NCBI RefSeq assembly: GCF_000208865.1
Contig: NC_018386.1
Coordinates: 434,001-498,000 of the forward strand
Source of the DNA: Neospora caninum Liverpool
Lineage: Eukaryota > Apicomplexa > Conoidasida > Eucoccidiorida > Sarcocystidae
Direction of reading: 5' to 3'
Length of the DNA: 64,000 bases
The notes under the pieces: generated by a model
Seen by the model: the letters and a program-made list of their open reading frames with translations, nothing else
What the model was told of the DNA's origin: nothing
Database searches by the model: none
In this document: in pieces, positions 9,576-23,000 of the stretch
How the letters are laid out: every line of letters starts with the position of its first letter
Position numbering within the stretch: position 1 is the stretch's first letter
Program-made: the position numbers and the translations under genes

Positions 9576-12500
9576 TCACACAAAGATATTTGCAAAGTGC
9601 ATGCATCCGAATCGACTGGCATCTTCCATGGCTTTCGAGAGCGTCGTCCTCGGGTCGTCGAGAGCGACGTAGAACTCTCTGTCCATCGACGCACTGCCAA
9701 TAAGCCATCCAGACTGCGCGTCTTTGACAGCCATCAGTTTCACGGGCACTGGCTTCGGACTGACCCGTGTCTTTACACTTTTCTTCCTCGTCTGTCGGAC
9801 AGCTTCATCTCCGCTGTCCTGGTCGCCCTCGGCGCGCGTTCCCGTCCCTTCTCCGGGCCTTTCCGACCCTCCAGAACGCCCTTCCGCGTCGAAGGATCCC
9901 AGACCTTCCTCGGCGTGTGAGAGCTTATCGCCCTGACACCGCTCGTCGCCGGAACCCGCGACTGAGTAGGTTTGACCGTCGCTCGGGCGCCTTTGCGTCC
10001 GCGCGTCTGCCACGTCCCGCACGAACCCGTCGTTGTCCGCAGGAGACAAACTCTCCCTTGAACAACTCGTTGCCTCCGACTCGTACAGTTTGTGGTTTTC
10101 GCCACCCGGTCGGTCGCCCTCGAGTCTCTGCGGCCCGCGTTTTCCGGCGTCATCCGAGGTGGAGCCGAACATGTCGAACGGTGAGTCTTCCTCTCCGTTC
10201 CGGTGGAGGTGACGGTGAAACTGCCCCATGCGGCGAACCTCCTGCTTTGAGAGAGTGCACCCGGGAAACGACGGGGGAGACGGTGCGTTGACAGGACACT
10301 TCCTGTTCGATCTGTGTGCATTCGGAGAGGGAAAGGGAAAGCCACGCGCACGGGATAGACAACGAACGGGGAGTCACGCATCTGCACACAATCCCCAACA
10401 CTGCCACCGAAAAGCAGTATGCACGGACTACCAACCCTCTGAAAACCCGAATGCTAAAGAAACGGAACGGTGCGACATCCGCAAGGTATCCCTCCTCGAC
10501 GCACGGATCAGCTATAGAGGCTGGAGACACAAGGCGTCTCGACGCGCAAAAGCTGGGCGAAACATTCGCGACGCATATCGACCCTGAAGATATCTAAGTT
10601 CTCGGCCAGCGTCGACATTTTGGGGTGTCGTGCACTCGTGTCGGGTCCCCACAAAAACGGAACGGTGAGCGGTCCAGCGCACATACACAGTGAGGCAGCT
10701 GCGAATGCCCACGAAAGCATCATGTCAGGAGAGATGACATGTGCGACAAAACAGCACGCATGCACGGAAAGAGTTGCATGTGGACTCGTCCGAGTGTATG
10801 TCTGGGCGATGTCACACACCGCCCTCGAAAACAGGATCACGTTGGTCTCGGCTTCTGGCGCATATCGCGTCCAGATTTATAGAGCGAGTTTACAATCGCG
10901 TTCCTGTGGAAGGCACTCTTACATGCGAACGGCGCGATTGACGTGGTTGAAGTAAATAAAACGGTATGCATCTTCTTGTTTCATGATGCTGTCAAACGCG
11001 GCGCTGAACGCCTGCTGAAGGTCCCCGAGGCCCGCTTCGAGCGCAAATGCACGCACGTGCTGCAAAAACTGCACAGGGGACACGGACGGAAACCCGCAAC
11101 AGAAATGGGTACGGAAAGCGTATTCCACGTCGGCTACGTTTTCTCGGCGTCACATATGAATTCCTGTGGCCGCTCGTACTACCAGCGAGAGAACCGCCTC
11201 AGATGCTAGCGTGGGCGATACGGAACAGACGGCCTCCACACGTCCCCAGTGCCGGCGGCGGCAATGGACCCTACCACAAGACGTGCGGCCTCGAGAGACC
11301 GAAGACACCAACACATACGCAGGGGAACCCACCGACGGGCACCACGCCACACGGAAGGACAGAATTTACAAGGGAGACAAAAGAGAAACAGACAAAGAGG
11401 CGGAGGAGACAAGATGTAGCATGCGCTCACCGAAGCATCGTTGACCAGATGAGCAGCATCACTGAGGACGAGTACGAGTTGCAGTTGTTTCTGGTTGATC
11501 ACGACCAGGCTGCCAGTGCTGTCGTCGGGCAAGTGAATGACGGGAAGGAAGACGGACTCTCTGGAACCACAGAAAAGAGGGAAAGACGCGAGACGCTGTA
11601 GCGACAACCTGGCTTCTAAACCCGGGGTGAAGGAGCGAGAAAACCCCTCGATCAACAGGCGTGTTCATGGAGGCGTGCCCGTAAGGACATCCTAGGCCGG
11701 CTGCCGCCAACCGCACTTCAGACAAACGGACGAAGCAGAGAAGGAGCGGCGCGTCTCGCCGAACCGCCCCCCACAACACGAGAGCAGGAATCTGGTGGCG
11801 ACTGCGTTAGCCGAGATCGTTTTCTGCACGAAATCTTTCACCTGCTCAGAAAAGCTGCAGCCTATTCAGATTCGCGCCGGCGTGGCCACGCATGCACTGC
11901 TTTGTTTCGAGATCTCCCGCTGCATCTCGCGTTGTGCGGCGCGCCTCCCCACGCCTTTGCAGGAAAACTCAAACGCTTCTCGCAAAGCACTTACCCCGTA
12001 GGCCCGAAGAGGAAGGCATCCCCTGGAGTGTCCTCGAACGAATCTGCGGTTCCCACCTCGCGAATGGCGCGGCCGAAGGACGAGCAGCCCCCTCCCGGCT
12101 GTATGCACAGGGAACGCAGACACACAGAGAATGCGAGAGACGCGCAAGAACGAAACACAAAAAAAACGCGCAACGATCACCCGAAGCGCGGACGTCTGAC
12201 ACGTCAACCAAAACGGAAGCAGGGCGAGAAAACGGACAAAAAATGCAAAACGGAAAACAGAGCGCGCACACAGGCGAAAACGGCTCTCCGCTTCTGCGGA
12301 AGAACCGCAGATCCTGGAACCGTCACCGCTGTCGAGGCAACCCCCCGACCCCGCGGATCCTTTCCTGCTCATATTGCCGGCGCTTTTTCGCTTACCCTGG
12401 CGGCGGCAGTGTTGACTCTCGCGTACGGCGCTTTCCGCAGTTTGTCGGGGTTGACAGACGCGCAGCCGTGAACGTGAACCAAGTAGCTGTAGAGCACCCT

Positions 12501-12972
12501 CATCACATCGTAGCCGTCTCTGAACGCGTCCCTTCGCCACAGCGTCTCTTGCTTCGCGCGCGCCTGAGTCTCGCCGGTCGGTCCCGGCCGCACAGCGCCG
12601 GCATCCGTGACGCCCGAGAATGACGTCCTCGCACGGGGGTCCGACGACGCGTCGGCCGAGAGGAAAGACCCGGAGTCTTCCGAAGTCGTCTGACGTCGGC
12701 AGGCAGGCGTATCCGCGTTTTTCACAGACACGTCCGCGTCGAGGAACGACAGCGAGGGATCCGAAGGCGAGTAGTCGAAAGGCCCCGACGACAAACTGGA
12801 AAAAGAAAAGAACGAACACCTCCGCGAGACACACACAACTCTCCTACACCCGCACCAGTACCTCCGAAGAAAAACTTGTCTCTCCTGAATGCACGTGGGA
12901 ACACACGTTCACCGTATCTGCCGTTCCCCAGACACTTACACACCTATATATACATATATATATATACATATA

Positions 12973-13006
<34 letters not shown>

Positions 13007-15584
13007 TCGGGATATGTACGTACACATACGCATACTAAAAGTATGCATATATGCTTGCGCTTTAGAGGTATTTGGATCGACGGCTAGATGTGCGTTTCGA
13101 TGCAGATATGCTCGTACGCATGGGAATAGGTCCCGGTATTTCTATACCTTAATAGATATGTATGTTTACCGCACGTTGATAACCGCACAGGCTACCTGCA
13201 GCCATCAAGAAGCGCCGAAGGGGCGAACGTCTCACTTGCAGAAGAGAAGGCAGCCATTCAGTAGCAAGGCGGCGTGAAGAATGCAAGGAAATTTGTTTTG
13301 CAAAACGGAGACAAAGGAAGGAAGATGGAGGTACGGGAGACGATCCAGTGGGCCAAAGTGGAAGCCGTCGACCACTGCAGAACCCACGAGGACACAGGGG
13401 AGGGGAAATCCGAAACACACGAAAATCGACCTTCCCCTCTGTTTGCAGAGACCGCGACTTTCCACCTGTCCCTCGCCCACGACTCTCCACCTGTCCCTCG
13501 GCCACGACTCTCGTCACGTCCCGCGCTGTCTCTGGCCTCTGCTTCCGACTCCCGTTCGTCAAAGCCTTTTGCGTTTTGCTTGTGGCCTTTACTTTCCTCT
13601 CGCATCGATCTGAGTTTTGTGTTACCCTTGACGTCTCTAAGACTTCTAGCTCCCCTGGTTTGTCCTGAGTCTTCAAAGACAGCTTCAAAGTGGCGACCGT
13701 GTCATCGGCGTGAGCTTTTCGCGCCCTCCTCCCTTCTGCCACTTTTCTCGGCATCACCGCCATCTCGGCAGATGATCTGGGATTGGCTCTTTTTCCCGGA
13801 TGCTTTCCCGTCTTTGCCTTTTTCTCAGCTCTTGCCGGCAAGCAAAGCTGCTGGCCGCTGAGGTGTACCGACCGAGCGATGCTCGCCTGGCGTCCGCTGT
13901 CTCTACACCTGCGTCGTACTCTCGGAACTCCGTGTTTTGTTTCTCCTTACTGTGAAAGAGAGACAGACTCTGTGGATCGACTGTGTCGAGAAACGCCGGA
14001 CAGTAGTCCTCCAGAAGATCACTCAGATGCTGCCGGTCTCGGCGTTCGACAAACAGCGCAAAGCGGCCGTGGAGCAGCCGGAAGTACTGGTAAAACTTGT
14101 CAAGAACCTGCGACACGGCGCACGCAGACGAGACGAAAACGCTCCTTGCAGGCAACGGGAAAAAGGAAGACCCCGCGCCCTCTACGCAGAAAAAGAAAAA
14201 AGGAAACACAGAGACGCCAGAAAAGAATTCGGGAGAGAACCGGGACGCACGCATTCCGCCTGAGCGGCCAGTGCATGCAGAGTGGAGCGGCGCAATCAGG
14301 TGTACCAGCCAGACTCTACAGACTCGAACAGATGCGTTTTACGGGCCGATAAAGCCACGTTCGCAGTTCGCAAAAGGAGGGCGAAGGCGGAAAAACCACG
14401 GCGTGAAAACAGAAGATCAGAAAAGTGACGCACAACGCTCTGCCTCGTTGAACATCCGTCAGCCTTCTGGTCTTCTGGTACGGGGGGCCAAAGAAACCTC
14501 GGACCGGAAAGCGAGAAGAAACATACACGAGACGCGGAACCCGAACACATGGAGACAAGACATTTTTCGTCCACACTCACGCCCATGAGAATCATCTCCT
14601 GATTGTCTTCGTCGAGGTCTCCGAAGCCGATGAGTCTCTCGACTGCCTTCGGATCGGCGCCTCCCTTCCGCTCGCTCGTGAACGTGAAGCCACCGAGCTC
14701 GCGTGCATTGAAGACCTGAAGAAGAGTCCGAATGAGAAAAACACCTGGTCAGATCCAACTTGTGGAGACGCGGAAAGATCCACACTGCAAGGGTACATGA
14801 GAACCAGTTGCAGATATGCTAGCGAAAGAGACAGAGAGACGCCACACAGGAGAAATCGAAGCACGCGGTTGTTTGTTCGGCGCGCTCCTGTTCGCCCCTC
14901 CTCTGCTCTTCGCTAGCTCTACATCGAAACCAGCAGCTACGCGCATGCATCACTGAACACACGTGGCGCTTAGCTTGCCAGATACTCGCACTAGGCAACC
15001 ACTCAGGGCATCAAAAAAGGGTAAACGGTAGCGACACGAACAAAACCATCTGAACTGGTTTTCCCGCGAAATGGTACGCGAATCGACCGCAACGTCGTCT
15101 GTAATGCCACGATAAAGCGAACGCGTCCACAATGCATCTCTCTCAAAGAGGGATGCCCGAGTACGGGGACAGCTGTTGTTTAAAACAGCAAAAATTCTCT
15201 GCGGAGATCCGTTTTGCGTACAAGCGTAAGCCAGTAGTTCTGCTCGACTTCCTTCGTGATAAGCACATGCTCGTCGGTGTAAATCGACCGAAGCGGGCCG
15301 GAATCGCCACTGAACTGCCTGAGACACAACGACATACCAGCACTCGAAACGCAGTCACGCGCAGGCGCAGTGCTCCTCTCACGGAGACTCTTCTTCCACA
15401 TGGACAACGGAAACGGGAAATCATTATCTCCACTATCACCCATGTAGGATACACACATACATGTAAGTATCTACGTATATATGTGTGTAGATATGGATAT
15501 GCCTGCATCTACAGATGCATAGGTATGCATATAAATATGTATATACGTCTATATACATATACTATACGTTTCTCTCTCTATATG

Positions 15585-15621
<37 letters not shown>

Positions 15622-16604
15622 ACGCATGTATATATGTATATATATATTTATGTATATATACACTTATGTATGCATTTGTGTGTATGGGGGAGAGAGCCCT
15701 GGAGGACATGGTAGGCGAGAGAGAGGTGCGTATCGAGAGAGACGGGGAATGAGATCAAGGCACGGCACGCTGACGAGATGGTCACCCAAGCAGTCCGAAG
15801 TACCCACTCGAGTGCAGGAGCCGCGGGGCTGGGAAAAACCATTATCGGATGCCACACTTTGCGTGGGTTATGAAAACGGGGGACTCGAGCTGCGAGGCCG
15901 AGGCGGTTGCGTAGCCAGTTCAGAAGCGCATGCTTAGAAAGGCTTGGCGCGAGAGTCACTAGTGTACACCGCCCATCGACCCGGAGACTGCGACACGCCT
16001 AAATACGAAGACATGCGGAGTTGTCAACGGCAAAACTCAGCGGCTCTCACTGGGTGAAGATCGCCAGCCCCTCAATGAGTCCGACGTGGCTTCGTTTTTC
16101 TTCTGCGGGGCGCGTCGCCGGAAAGTAAAAGACGATTTTTGCTTCCTGAGTCCGTTCCTCGGCACCTAAGTCCTCCTCTGTCTCTTCCTCGTGGCTGCTC
16201 TGCCGTTCTTCGTCTCCGCGCGCGTCCTCGAATTCGTCTTCGAAGTCTTCTTCGTCACCCTCTTCGAGAGGCTCGCCTTTGCGGCTGAAGCTGCCAGGAT
16301 CCTCCCCGAGAGCCGGCGCCGCGGAGGCGCGGCCGCTCGCCTGTTTGTCTTCTGCGCGGGTTTTTCGGGCGGGCTGAAGCGTCGGGTTGAAGAGGAAAAT
16401 CGCCTCCACGCCGTTGTGGGGGACAGGCGGACCGTTGCACTCCTTGCGGGCTTGAAGCGCCCCGGCCAGCGGCGACGCAAGGCCGAGCAAATCCGCGGCG
16501 GAGCCGGAGCCGAGGCTCGGCGGCCCCGCGTCTCGCCCGCCCTCTGAAGCAGACGAACGCGAGAGCGGCGACGCAGCCCTCACGTTCGAGAGCGCAGAGA
16601 ACAT
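9576..16604 (-). CDS. CCZ1: CCZ1, vacuolar fusion protein, Rab7 GEF subunit
   Basis: Ten exons: 16604-16051, 15318-15222, 14715-14581, 14107-13869, 12795-12396, 12098-11995, 11560-11431, 11068-10923, 10634-10583, 10241-9576; 840 residues, phases consistent throughout. Landmarks follow the recalled order of CCZ1. Exon 1 has AIFLFNP and IVFYFP...HVGLIEGLAIFTQ. Exon 2 has NYWLTL. Exon 4 has FYQYFRLLHGRF. Exon 5 has YDVMRVLYSYL. Exon 6 has FLFGPTG. Exon 8 has FRFIYFNHVNRA-like YRFIYFNHVN. Exon 10 has WLIGSASMDREFYVAL and FANIFV at the C-terminus. CCZ1 pairs with Mon1 as the exchange factor that activates Rab7 on late endosomes and vacuoles. The protein is larger than the ~480-residue animal form because of an acidic Glu/Asp tract in exon 1 and Ser/Gly/Asp-rich insertions in exons 5 and 10. 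The 52-nt exon 9 has a weak donor (AGG|GTCGAT) and is the least certain. Confidence 0.88.
12945..13007. repeat. (TA)/(TACA) microsatellite in CCZ1 intron 4
   Basis: About 60 bases of alternating TA with interspersed CA, inside the intron between CCZ1 exons 4 and 5. Confidence 0.9.
15470..15680. repeat. (TA)n/(GTATA) microsatellite in CCZ1 intron 1
   Basis: Roughly 200 bases of TA, GTATA and ATGTA units, with a pure (TA) run near 15590-15616. It lies in CCZ1 intron 1, about 150 bases from the start of exon 2. Confidence 0.9.
15818..15877 (+). repeat. Copy 1 of a ~57-bp dispersed element (inverted pair)
   Basis: Matches the reverse complement of 17086-17144 over about 57 bases with five differences. 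The shared core includes AAAAACCATTATCGGATGCC and CTTTGCGTGG. It lies in CCZ1 intron 1, opposite in orientation to the second copy 1.2 kb away. No protein-coding reading is evident. Confidence 0.8.
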
Positions 16605-19600
16605 TTTCGAGTCTGAGGTTTGCCGAAGGCTGTGGGAAACGGGAGAGCGGAGAGGAAGGCGACTGAAAGCCTACGAGACGCAGAAACCGCGCATACGGGG
16701 GAGCGCATCGATCTGCAAGACGAATCGAAGCTTCCGGAACGGGAAAACAGAACGACGCAGTCCCGGTGTGCGGGCGGCTGAAGCGGAGAGGCCAGCAATT
16801 TGACGGCGCTGAAGAGAGTGAGGGGAAACAGGGAGCGCAGAAACCTTTTCATGCAGAACGTGCGGGGCAGAAAGGCGGGACAAAACGGAGAATCGCGTGT
16901 GGTCAGTCCAGCAGAGGAAAACGACCGACGAAGGCGACGCAACGTAGGGACTGGAAATGGAGGGGCTATACAGAGATGAAAATCGAGGAGAGTATTTCCC
17001 TTGTGTGTACTCGCGAATTCGACAGCTCGGATTGCGTCGATGCCTGGAGCCACTAGTTGTCGAGGTTCTCGCCGCGCGATCAGCCGCTTTCATAAGCCAC
17101 GCAAAGCGTGGCATCCGATAATGGTTTTTCCAGCCGCGCGGCTCTAAGACAAAAAGGCCACCAAGTTCCCCAAGTGCGGCTGGCGGCTACGCGCGCTGTC
17201 CCGGTGTGCTGTGATGAAGGAAAACGAAGGCGTTGGACTGAGTAAAAAGGAGGACAACGGGCTCAACGAAGCCAAGTCGCGCATGGCAGGAGGAGAGAGC
17301 GACCGGGGAAGATGACGGGAGCTCTAACACAGAAGTTCCCGTTGTTTTAGTTTCAGAGAGAGAGAAAACGCCGAGTTCGTGTTGGGTTGGCCCAGCCACT
17401 GTCGTCACACGGAGGGAGGGAAGATTATGCTAATTTTTTCTCCCGAAAAGCGTAGCGTCTCAACAGAGAGCCGCTTTAGGCCACAAACACATTAGGAGAT
17501 ACAGCAGAAAGCAGGTGTCCGTGGTTTTGCTTCCCTCCGTCATTTACGGCGCAGAAAAGCACGACCAACTAACGCGTGGTCACCGGTATGAGACTGTGCC
17601 GGGCTCCTCCTCCCGCGCATGCACTACGAGTCATGTCTGTCGCTACTAGTCTCTCAGCAGTTCTCTGCTCGTTCGTGTGGCGCAGGAGACAACCCGGCGA
17701 AGTTCAGAGGCACATGTACAGCTTGAAACGAGGAAGACAAGACTGACGAAAAGTGAAATTAAAGAGGGGGCTTTAAGCGAGTCAACAAAGAGCTCCACCG
17801 TTCCCGGTTTGTCACAGGCACAAGAACGGGAGTCACCGGTTCGGGGGTGCTTTGAGACCTTTAGGCGCACCGTTTGGCGAATGCGCTTGACCAGAGTGGT
17901 TATAGGTTGGCGCTTCACGTCAGGACAGCGCTACACATTCTACGTGAAGCCGGCGAACCACAGGTGTCGACGGCGAAGGACTAGCGCAACATCCATCGTC
18001 CCAGAAGAGCCAGATACCTTGAGAGAGAGGTTGTCTCTTCAGCCCGCCTCTCCTTTCAAAGGAGAAGTGAATTCTGATCGAAGAAACAAACTACATGCCT
18101 CTGCCTCAGCATGTCGGTGGTTTCTTGCTGCCGAAACCAAACGCCATCCCATCTGAAGTACTGGTTTGAGGCATTGGCTACGCAACCTCAGCATTACCCG
18201 GGCAACCACGGGCCAACTGATACGTAGCTTTGAGTGATCTGCTCAAGTCCCCTGCATAGGGAAAGTATCACGCACGTTTTCGACCAAAGCATCCGCGTAG
18301 GGTCTGGCCGGCTGTGGTGCCTGTTTCTTGAAAGCACCAGTCGTGATTGTTTCCGGGGGGGGAGCCGGGACAGGCAGTGCCATGATTCACCTAGGGCCGC
18401 AGTAGGCCTAGGCTTTGTAGATACAGCAATAGACTCTCACGACTGCGCGCGGCACGCCCCATGCCGAAAGAGAGTAACACCGGACGACGGCAACTGGTTC
18501 TTGACAACTGCGTGCCCCCCTAAGAGCATAAGGCCGCGATAAAATCTCGGGGAAGGTCTCCCGCAATCAATATGGAATTGTAACGTGTTTTCGTTGCCGT
18601 GGTGCTTGCATCAAGACAAGCGAGATCCCTGTAGGCTCACAGATGTATAGGTCAATATTTAGTGTGTGTGTGGTTCGGGGTGAAGAAAGTGCGCATATCC
18701 GGATTTGAAGCATTGGGCACGGATGCGCCGCTGAGGGTTTCCCTGTCGCTTGCAGGGACGAACAAAAAAAGTGAGCAGAAACGGTACGCGGCATTTTGTA
18801 GCTCCACTCTGACTGCACGCTCACTGGGTTTCAATCAAAGGCGAGAATTCGGTGTTGAGTTTGAGGTGTAGAAACGGGAAGGGGTAAGGTAACGCGGGTT
18901 TGCGGATCTCCCTCCACATTTTCATCCCAAGCAGCCGATCCGCGGAAATCATGATTTATCGGGCCGTTAAGGACGTTTGACGGATGGTTATAAAGTTGTT
19001 CCTTCTGCCGCCCTGACAAGAACCGTTTTTCCGGCGCTCCGAGACCTCGTCAAGAGAACACGTTAAATTCTTTTGGTTTTGTAGGCCGCGGCGAAGCCTC
19101 GTCCGTAGAGTGGCAAACAGGCGTGGCGGATTTCTCTCACCGTGGTGTGTGCCAATAGCATACTTTCTTCACGAGAGGGATTCCGTAAGTTCACTGCCCC
19201 GACTCAACAGGGACTCGCTGCAGAAAGGCGGGTGACAGAAAAGTGACATCTCTGGGACCCGTTCTCTCTGGCCAGCGGTTGCAGATGATTTGTTTTTCCG
19301 CGCTGCTGGTGGCTCCGCTCTCACCAGCCCTTTTTCGCGTTTTTTCCGCGGCGTGCTTTTACACGCGCACTAGGATCAGATTTACGGGCTGCGGTGCCGG
19401 CCAAGAGCGCGCGAGTTTTTTCCCTGACATCGCCCGCCCGTCTCCGCGTCCATCCGCGAGCCGGAGATGTGAGCGCGCCCGTTTGTACGGAGGCACCGAC
19501 GGTTGCAAGTTTTGGCCAAAAAGAGCCGCAAGCCTCCAGCATTTTACCTTTTTTTGATCCTATCGGTGCAGCACTTCTCGGCCGTTCTGTGGTTGTTGTC

Positions 19601-20057
19601 CAAAATATGTGTGTGGTACAACTCTTGTTCTCGTGCTTCAGTTGGACGCCACTGACTCCTATGCCTTGTGCGGATCCTGCGAGTCAGTAGCTCTACACTG
19701 TGGCGTCTCGTGCTGTTTCAGCCCTTTCGCCTGCGGCGATCTTCAGACAGTATGGCGGCAGTCCACCTGTGACCATGCCAGTCGGGGAGTCGACGGTTTC
19801 GTTGTGGGCTGCTTTTGATATTTGACTGCACTGGCTTCTCTCCTGAGAAAACCGGCGGAGTTTTTCCTCATCCGGAGACGTGTGTCTCGTCCAAGTCACA
19901 AACATTCGTTTTGAGACCAAAACGGGAGGTGCGCCAGTCCGCCGCAAAATCACGGACATTTTCATTTTGAAGGGAATTACACCTGTGAGCTATCTATCCT
20001 TGACACGGGACGGCAAAAACTGCCACCTTTTTCGCCCCAAATAACATAACTGGAGCC
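16605..20057. other. Divergent intergenic region between CCZ1 and the monooxygenase gene
   Basis: About 3.4 kb with no supported gene. The part next to 16604 is GC-rich and should carry the 5' UTR and promoter of minus-strand CCZ1. The part next to 20057 should do the same for the plus-strand monooxygenase. A second copy of a 57-bp inverted element sits at 17086-17144. A 159-codon plus frame at 17677-18156 has no ATG at its start and no recognisable features. Coccidian genes often have long 5' UTRs, so much of this may be transcribed. Confidence 0.5.
17086..17144 (-). repeat. Copy 2 of the ~57-bp dispersed element, with internal hairpin
   Basis: Reverse complement of the element at 15818-15877. 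This copy contains a near-perfect hairpin, GCCACGC-AAA-GCGTGGC, at about 17096-17112; in copy 1 the stem is imperfect (CCACACTTTGCGTGG). It lies about 480 bases upstream of the CCZ1 start codon. Confidence 0.8.
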
Positions 20058-23000
20058 ATGGAGGCAGCGGCTTCTTTTGCACTGACGCCACAGCCGCTCC
20101 TGTCGTCTGCGTACTCTGGGGGTCTGTCAACTGGTTCTCCCCCCGCCCGTTCGTCCTTCCCTGTTGACCAAGCAAAAGACAAAAACCGGTCGCAGTTAGG
20201 TGCTTCCGACTGCGTGGACGGCAGCGCGCTAGAGTTTCCGTCTCTGCAAGTTGCAACAGAATCTACATGCTCGCCAACTGTGTCCGTCCCGGACTCGACT
20301 GTTGCGAGCGAATGCCCGCCTACGCCGTGCGGGGACTTGGGGGAAGGAACAACTGTGAGCTCGCAAGAACCGGTTGTCGCATCCGACAATAATGTTGACG
20401 ACTCGACACCACGCACCACTGAAGCCCACGGCCAGAGGTGTAGACACGCCGTACCGCATCTCGGCGTGGCAGCAGGCGCAACTGCGAGTCAGCCGTCTTG
20501 TCATTCCGAGCAGCGGCGCGTCGATGTAGCCATCATCGGCGCTGGCCTTGCTGGTTTAACAACCGCGCTTGCAGTGCACAGAAAAACAGGAAGGGTGGTC
20601 CACGTCTATGAAAAAGAAGAAGCTGACCACTGGGCTTCTGCGTCCTCGGGTGCGTTACGGACTTCCCCTGGCTCCCGCAGAGAAGGTGGAACACCGCAGG
20701 AAGATTACGAAGCCCGAGAAATCCTGTTGCGAACAAATGGATTGGATGCCTTGAGGTGCATAGATGAGCAGCTTGCCTGTGATGTATTGGAATGTGGGCA
20801 TATTGTGTATTCCGACTGCCTCGATGTCTTTGATTTCGATGTGAAGGCCACTGCGTCCAGCTTGGTATTTGGAATTTACTGGTCAGATCTCCAGCAGATC
20901 CTCTACAGGCACTGCCAACAATACCCAGACGGGATTTTTTTCAGCTTCAAAAAGCATCTCAAGTGTGCCATGCCAAGCGTCGCGCCTCCGTCTTCTTCTC
21001 CAGAGGCGGATTCCACAATGGCCATTTCACTGTCTGCTTCCTCACTCTCGCCTCCCTCCACTGTCTCGACTGCATCCTCGACGGGTACACCGACTGCATC
21101 ACCCGGTTTCGTGAATTTCACTGGAGGTGGCAGCGAAAGTGGAGATGGTGACGCAAAAGAATGCTCAAGCAAGGGAGGACCAGGGACCACCCACGATCCA
21201 TCGCACCTTTCCCCTACCGAAAACTATAATAGCAGTAATACAGACAAACAAGACGCAAGGGAAGGTTCCCAAGTGAAGCACGAATCCTTACATGAGAAGC
21301 AAGCTGGAGTGACCCTCTCTTTCTATAATGGCGTCGATGTCGAGGCGAAACTTGTGATTGGTGCCGATGGCCCATGTTCCTCCTCACGAGTCGATTCTGA
21401 TGAACTCTTGCCTCACTATAGGCAAGACAGCACCGATCTATCTGTTGTGGAAATTCCTCTGCAGCAACCCAGGTAAGGGTGAAGCAGCCGAGGTGGCATT
21501 TCCGTGCATGGGAAGCAAATGCTGTGCATTCTTTTACATTGGGCTTGTTGGACAACGATAGTGCCAAAGGCTGAATGTACGTGCTTGTTCGTAATGAAGT
21601 GGAACGTGTGACAAGAATCCATTTCAGTGAAGAGGATAAGCAAGACGGTTTCGTTTGCTTTCGGGATTTGCGAACACCTGCAGTCCCCTTTTTTTCTGGC
21701 GCACGAGCGCACGTGTCATATCGACAGTCCGAGCAGCGCTGTTAGGTGCCTTTAGGGTTAAATAAGCCACCATAAATGTGCTTGTTTGCGGTGGGCCTTT
21801 TGCTTTTTCCAGGTTTGACGGGGCGCGAATACAGTATCAGGGACTCGTTGAAGTGAGTGCCGATGAGCCAGATCTGACCCGGAACATCTGGCTTTTTCAC
21901 AAGGAAACAGGTTCGCATGTATCCGTCATAAAAGCTCTCGGACCGAATATCCTGACCTGGTCAATAACGCAACAGGCAGACCAGGTACGTCGCTCCCGCC
22001 AGATCTTCCAAACTCAAAGTGGCTAGGTTGTTGGCGTCCTCTCTCAGCGTCAGCTGCGCTGCTGCGTGCTAGATGCCGGCCCGTACCTGAACATATTAGC
22101 CTTCGTCAGGCATAATCCCGGCCACTAGCAGAGCAGAGGCCACGTCGACTTACAAAAGGCATCTATGCCCACGTATGCGTACCGCATATATGCACAGTCA
22201 AATACATCTATCCTTCGGCAGCGTGGCGGATGTGAACATAAAAGAAATTGCCACTCTTCTGAAGCTCTGAGACGGCGTAGGTTAACATTTGCACAACGGG
22301 GAGCAGGCTGCTCATTCTTTGGTCTGATGTGTTATCGGTTTCAGGCTTCTGAAGCGGAAGAGAACACGCATGAGGAGGAAGCAAAGCGGCGTGCGCTGTC
22401 TTTAGTTTCTACTATAATAAAAGGTGCCACAGGCAAGGTATGGATACTTGCCGACGACCAACCCCTCGGGGCTGCACTGAGGCAGCAGTTAAAGCGGCAA
22501 CTGACAGAGGTCGTGGGATGTGCCACCTTGTGAAATGGTGGCAAGAAAAAATTTCGTTCTGTATTCTAACTCCAAGGATATAACTACGAAACATGCAGCC
22601 TGCGCCAGTTGACGCTGTCACGATGCACTTTTCACACTAAATGCGTGTTCACAGGTCGTCCCCACAGCACCATAACTGGCGTGTCACATTTTTTCCCGTA
22701 GCGTGGCCTTGCTGTCACCATGAGCCATCAAACGTACTGGTCGCGCTGAAACAAAAATGATGGCATTTCAGAAAGTCTTCTTTTCCTTTGGCCTTTCCCG
22801 GCAAACAAGCTGGCGTTCCGCCGCGCTTGTCGAGCATTCCCAACCCGAATTCTAAAAGAGTCCTCGACATAAACATATGCATACGGCATATGCTCGATGT
22901 GATGTGTTTGCCTTGACGGCTTCTACAGGCCAGAAATGTGGCGGGGCTGCTGATTCGCTTGATCGATCGGACGTCTTACGAAGATATCCAGGTTTTGAGG

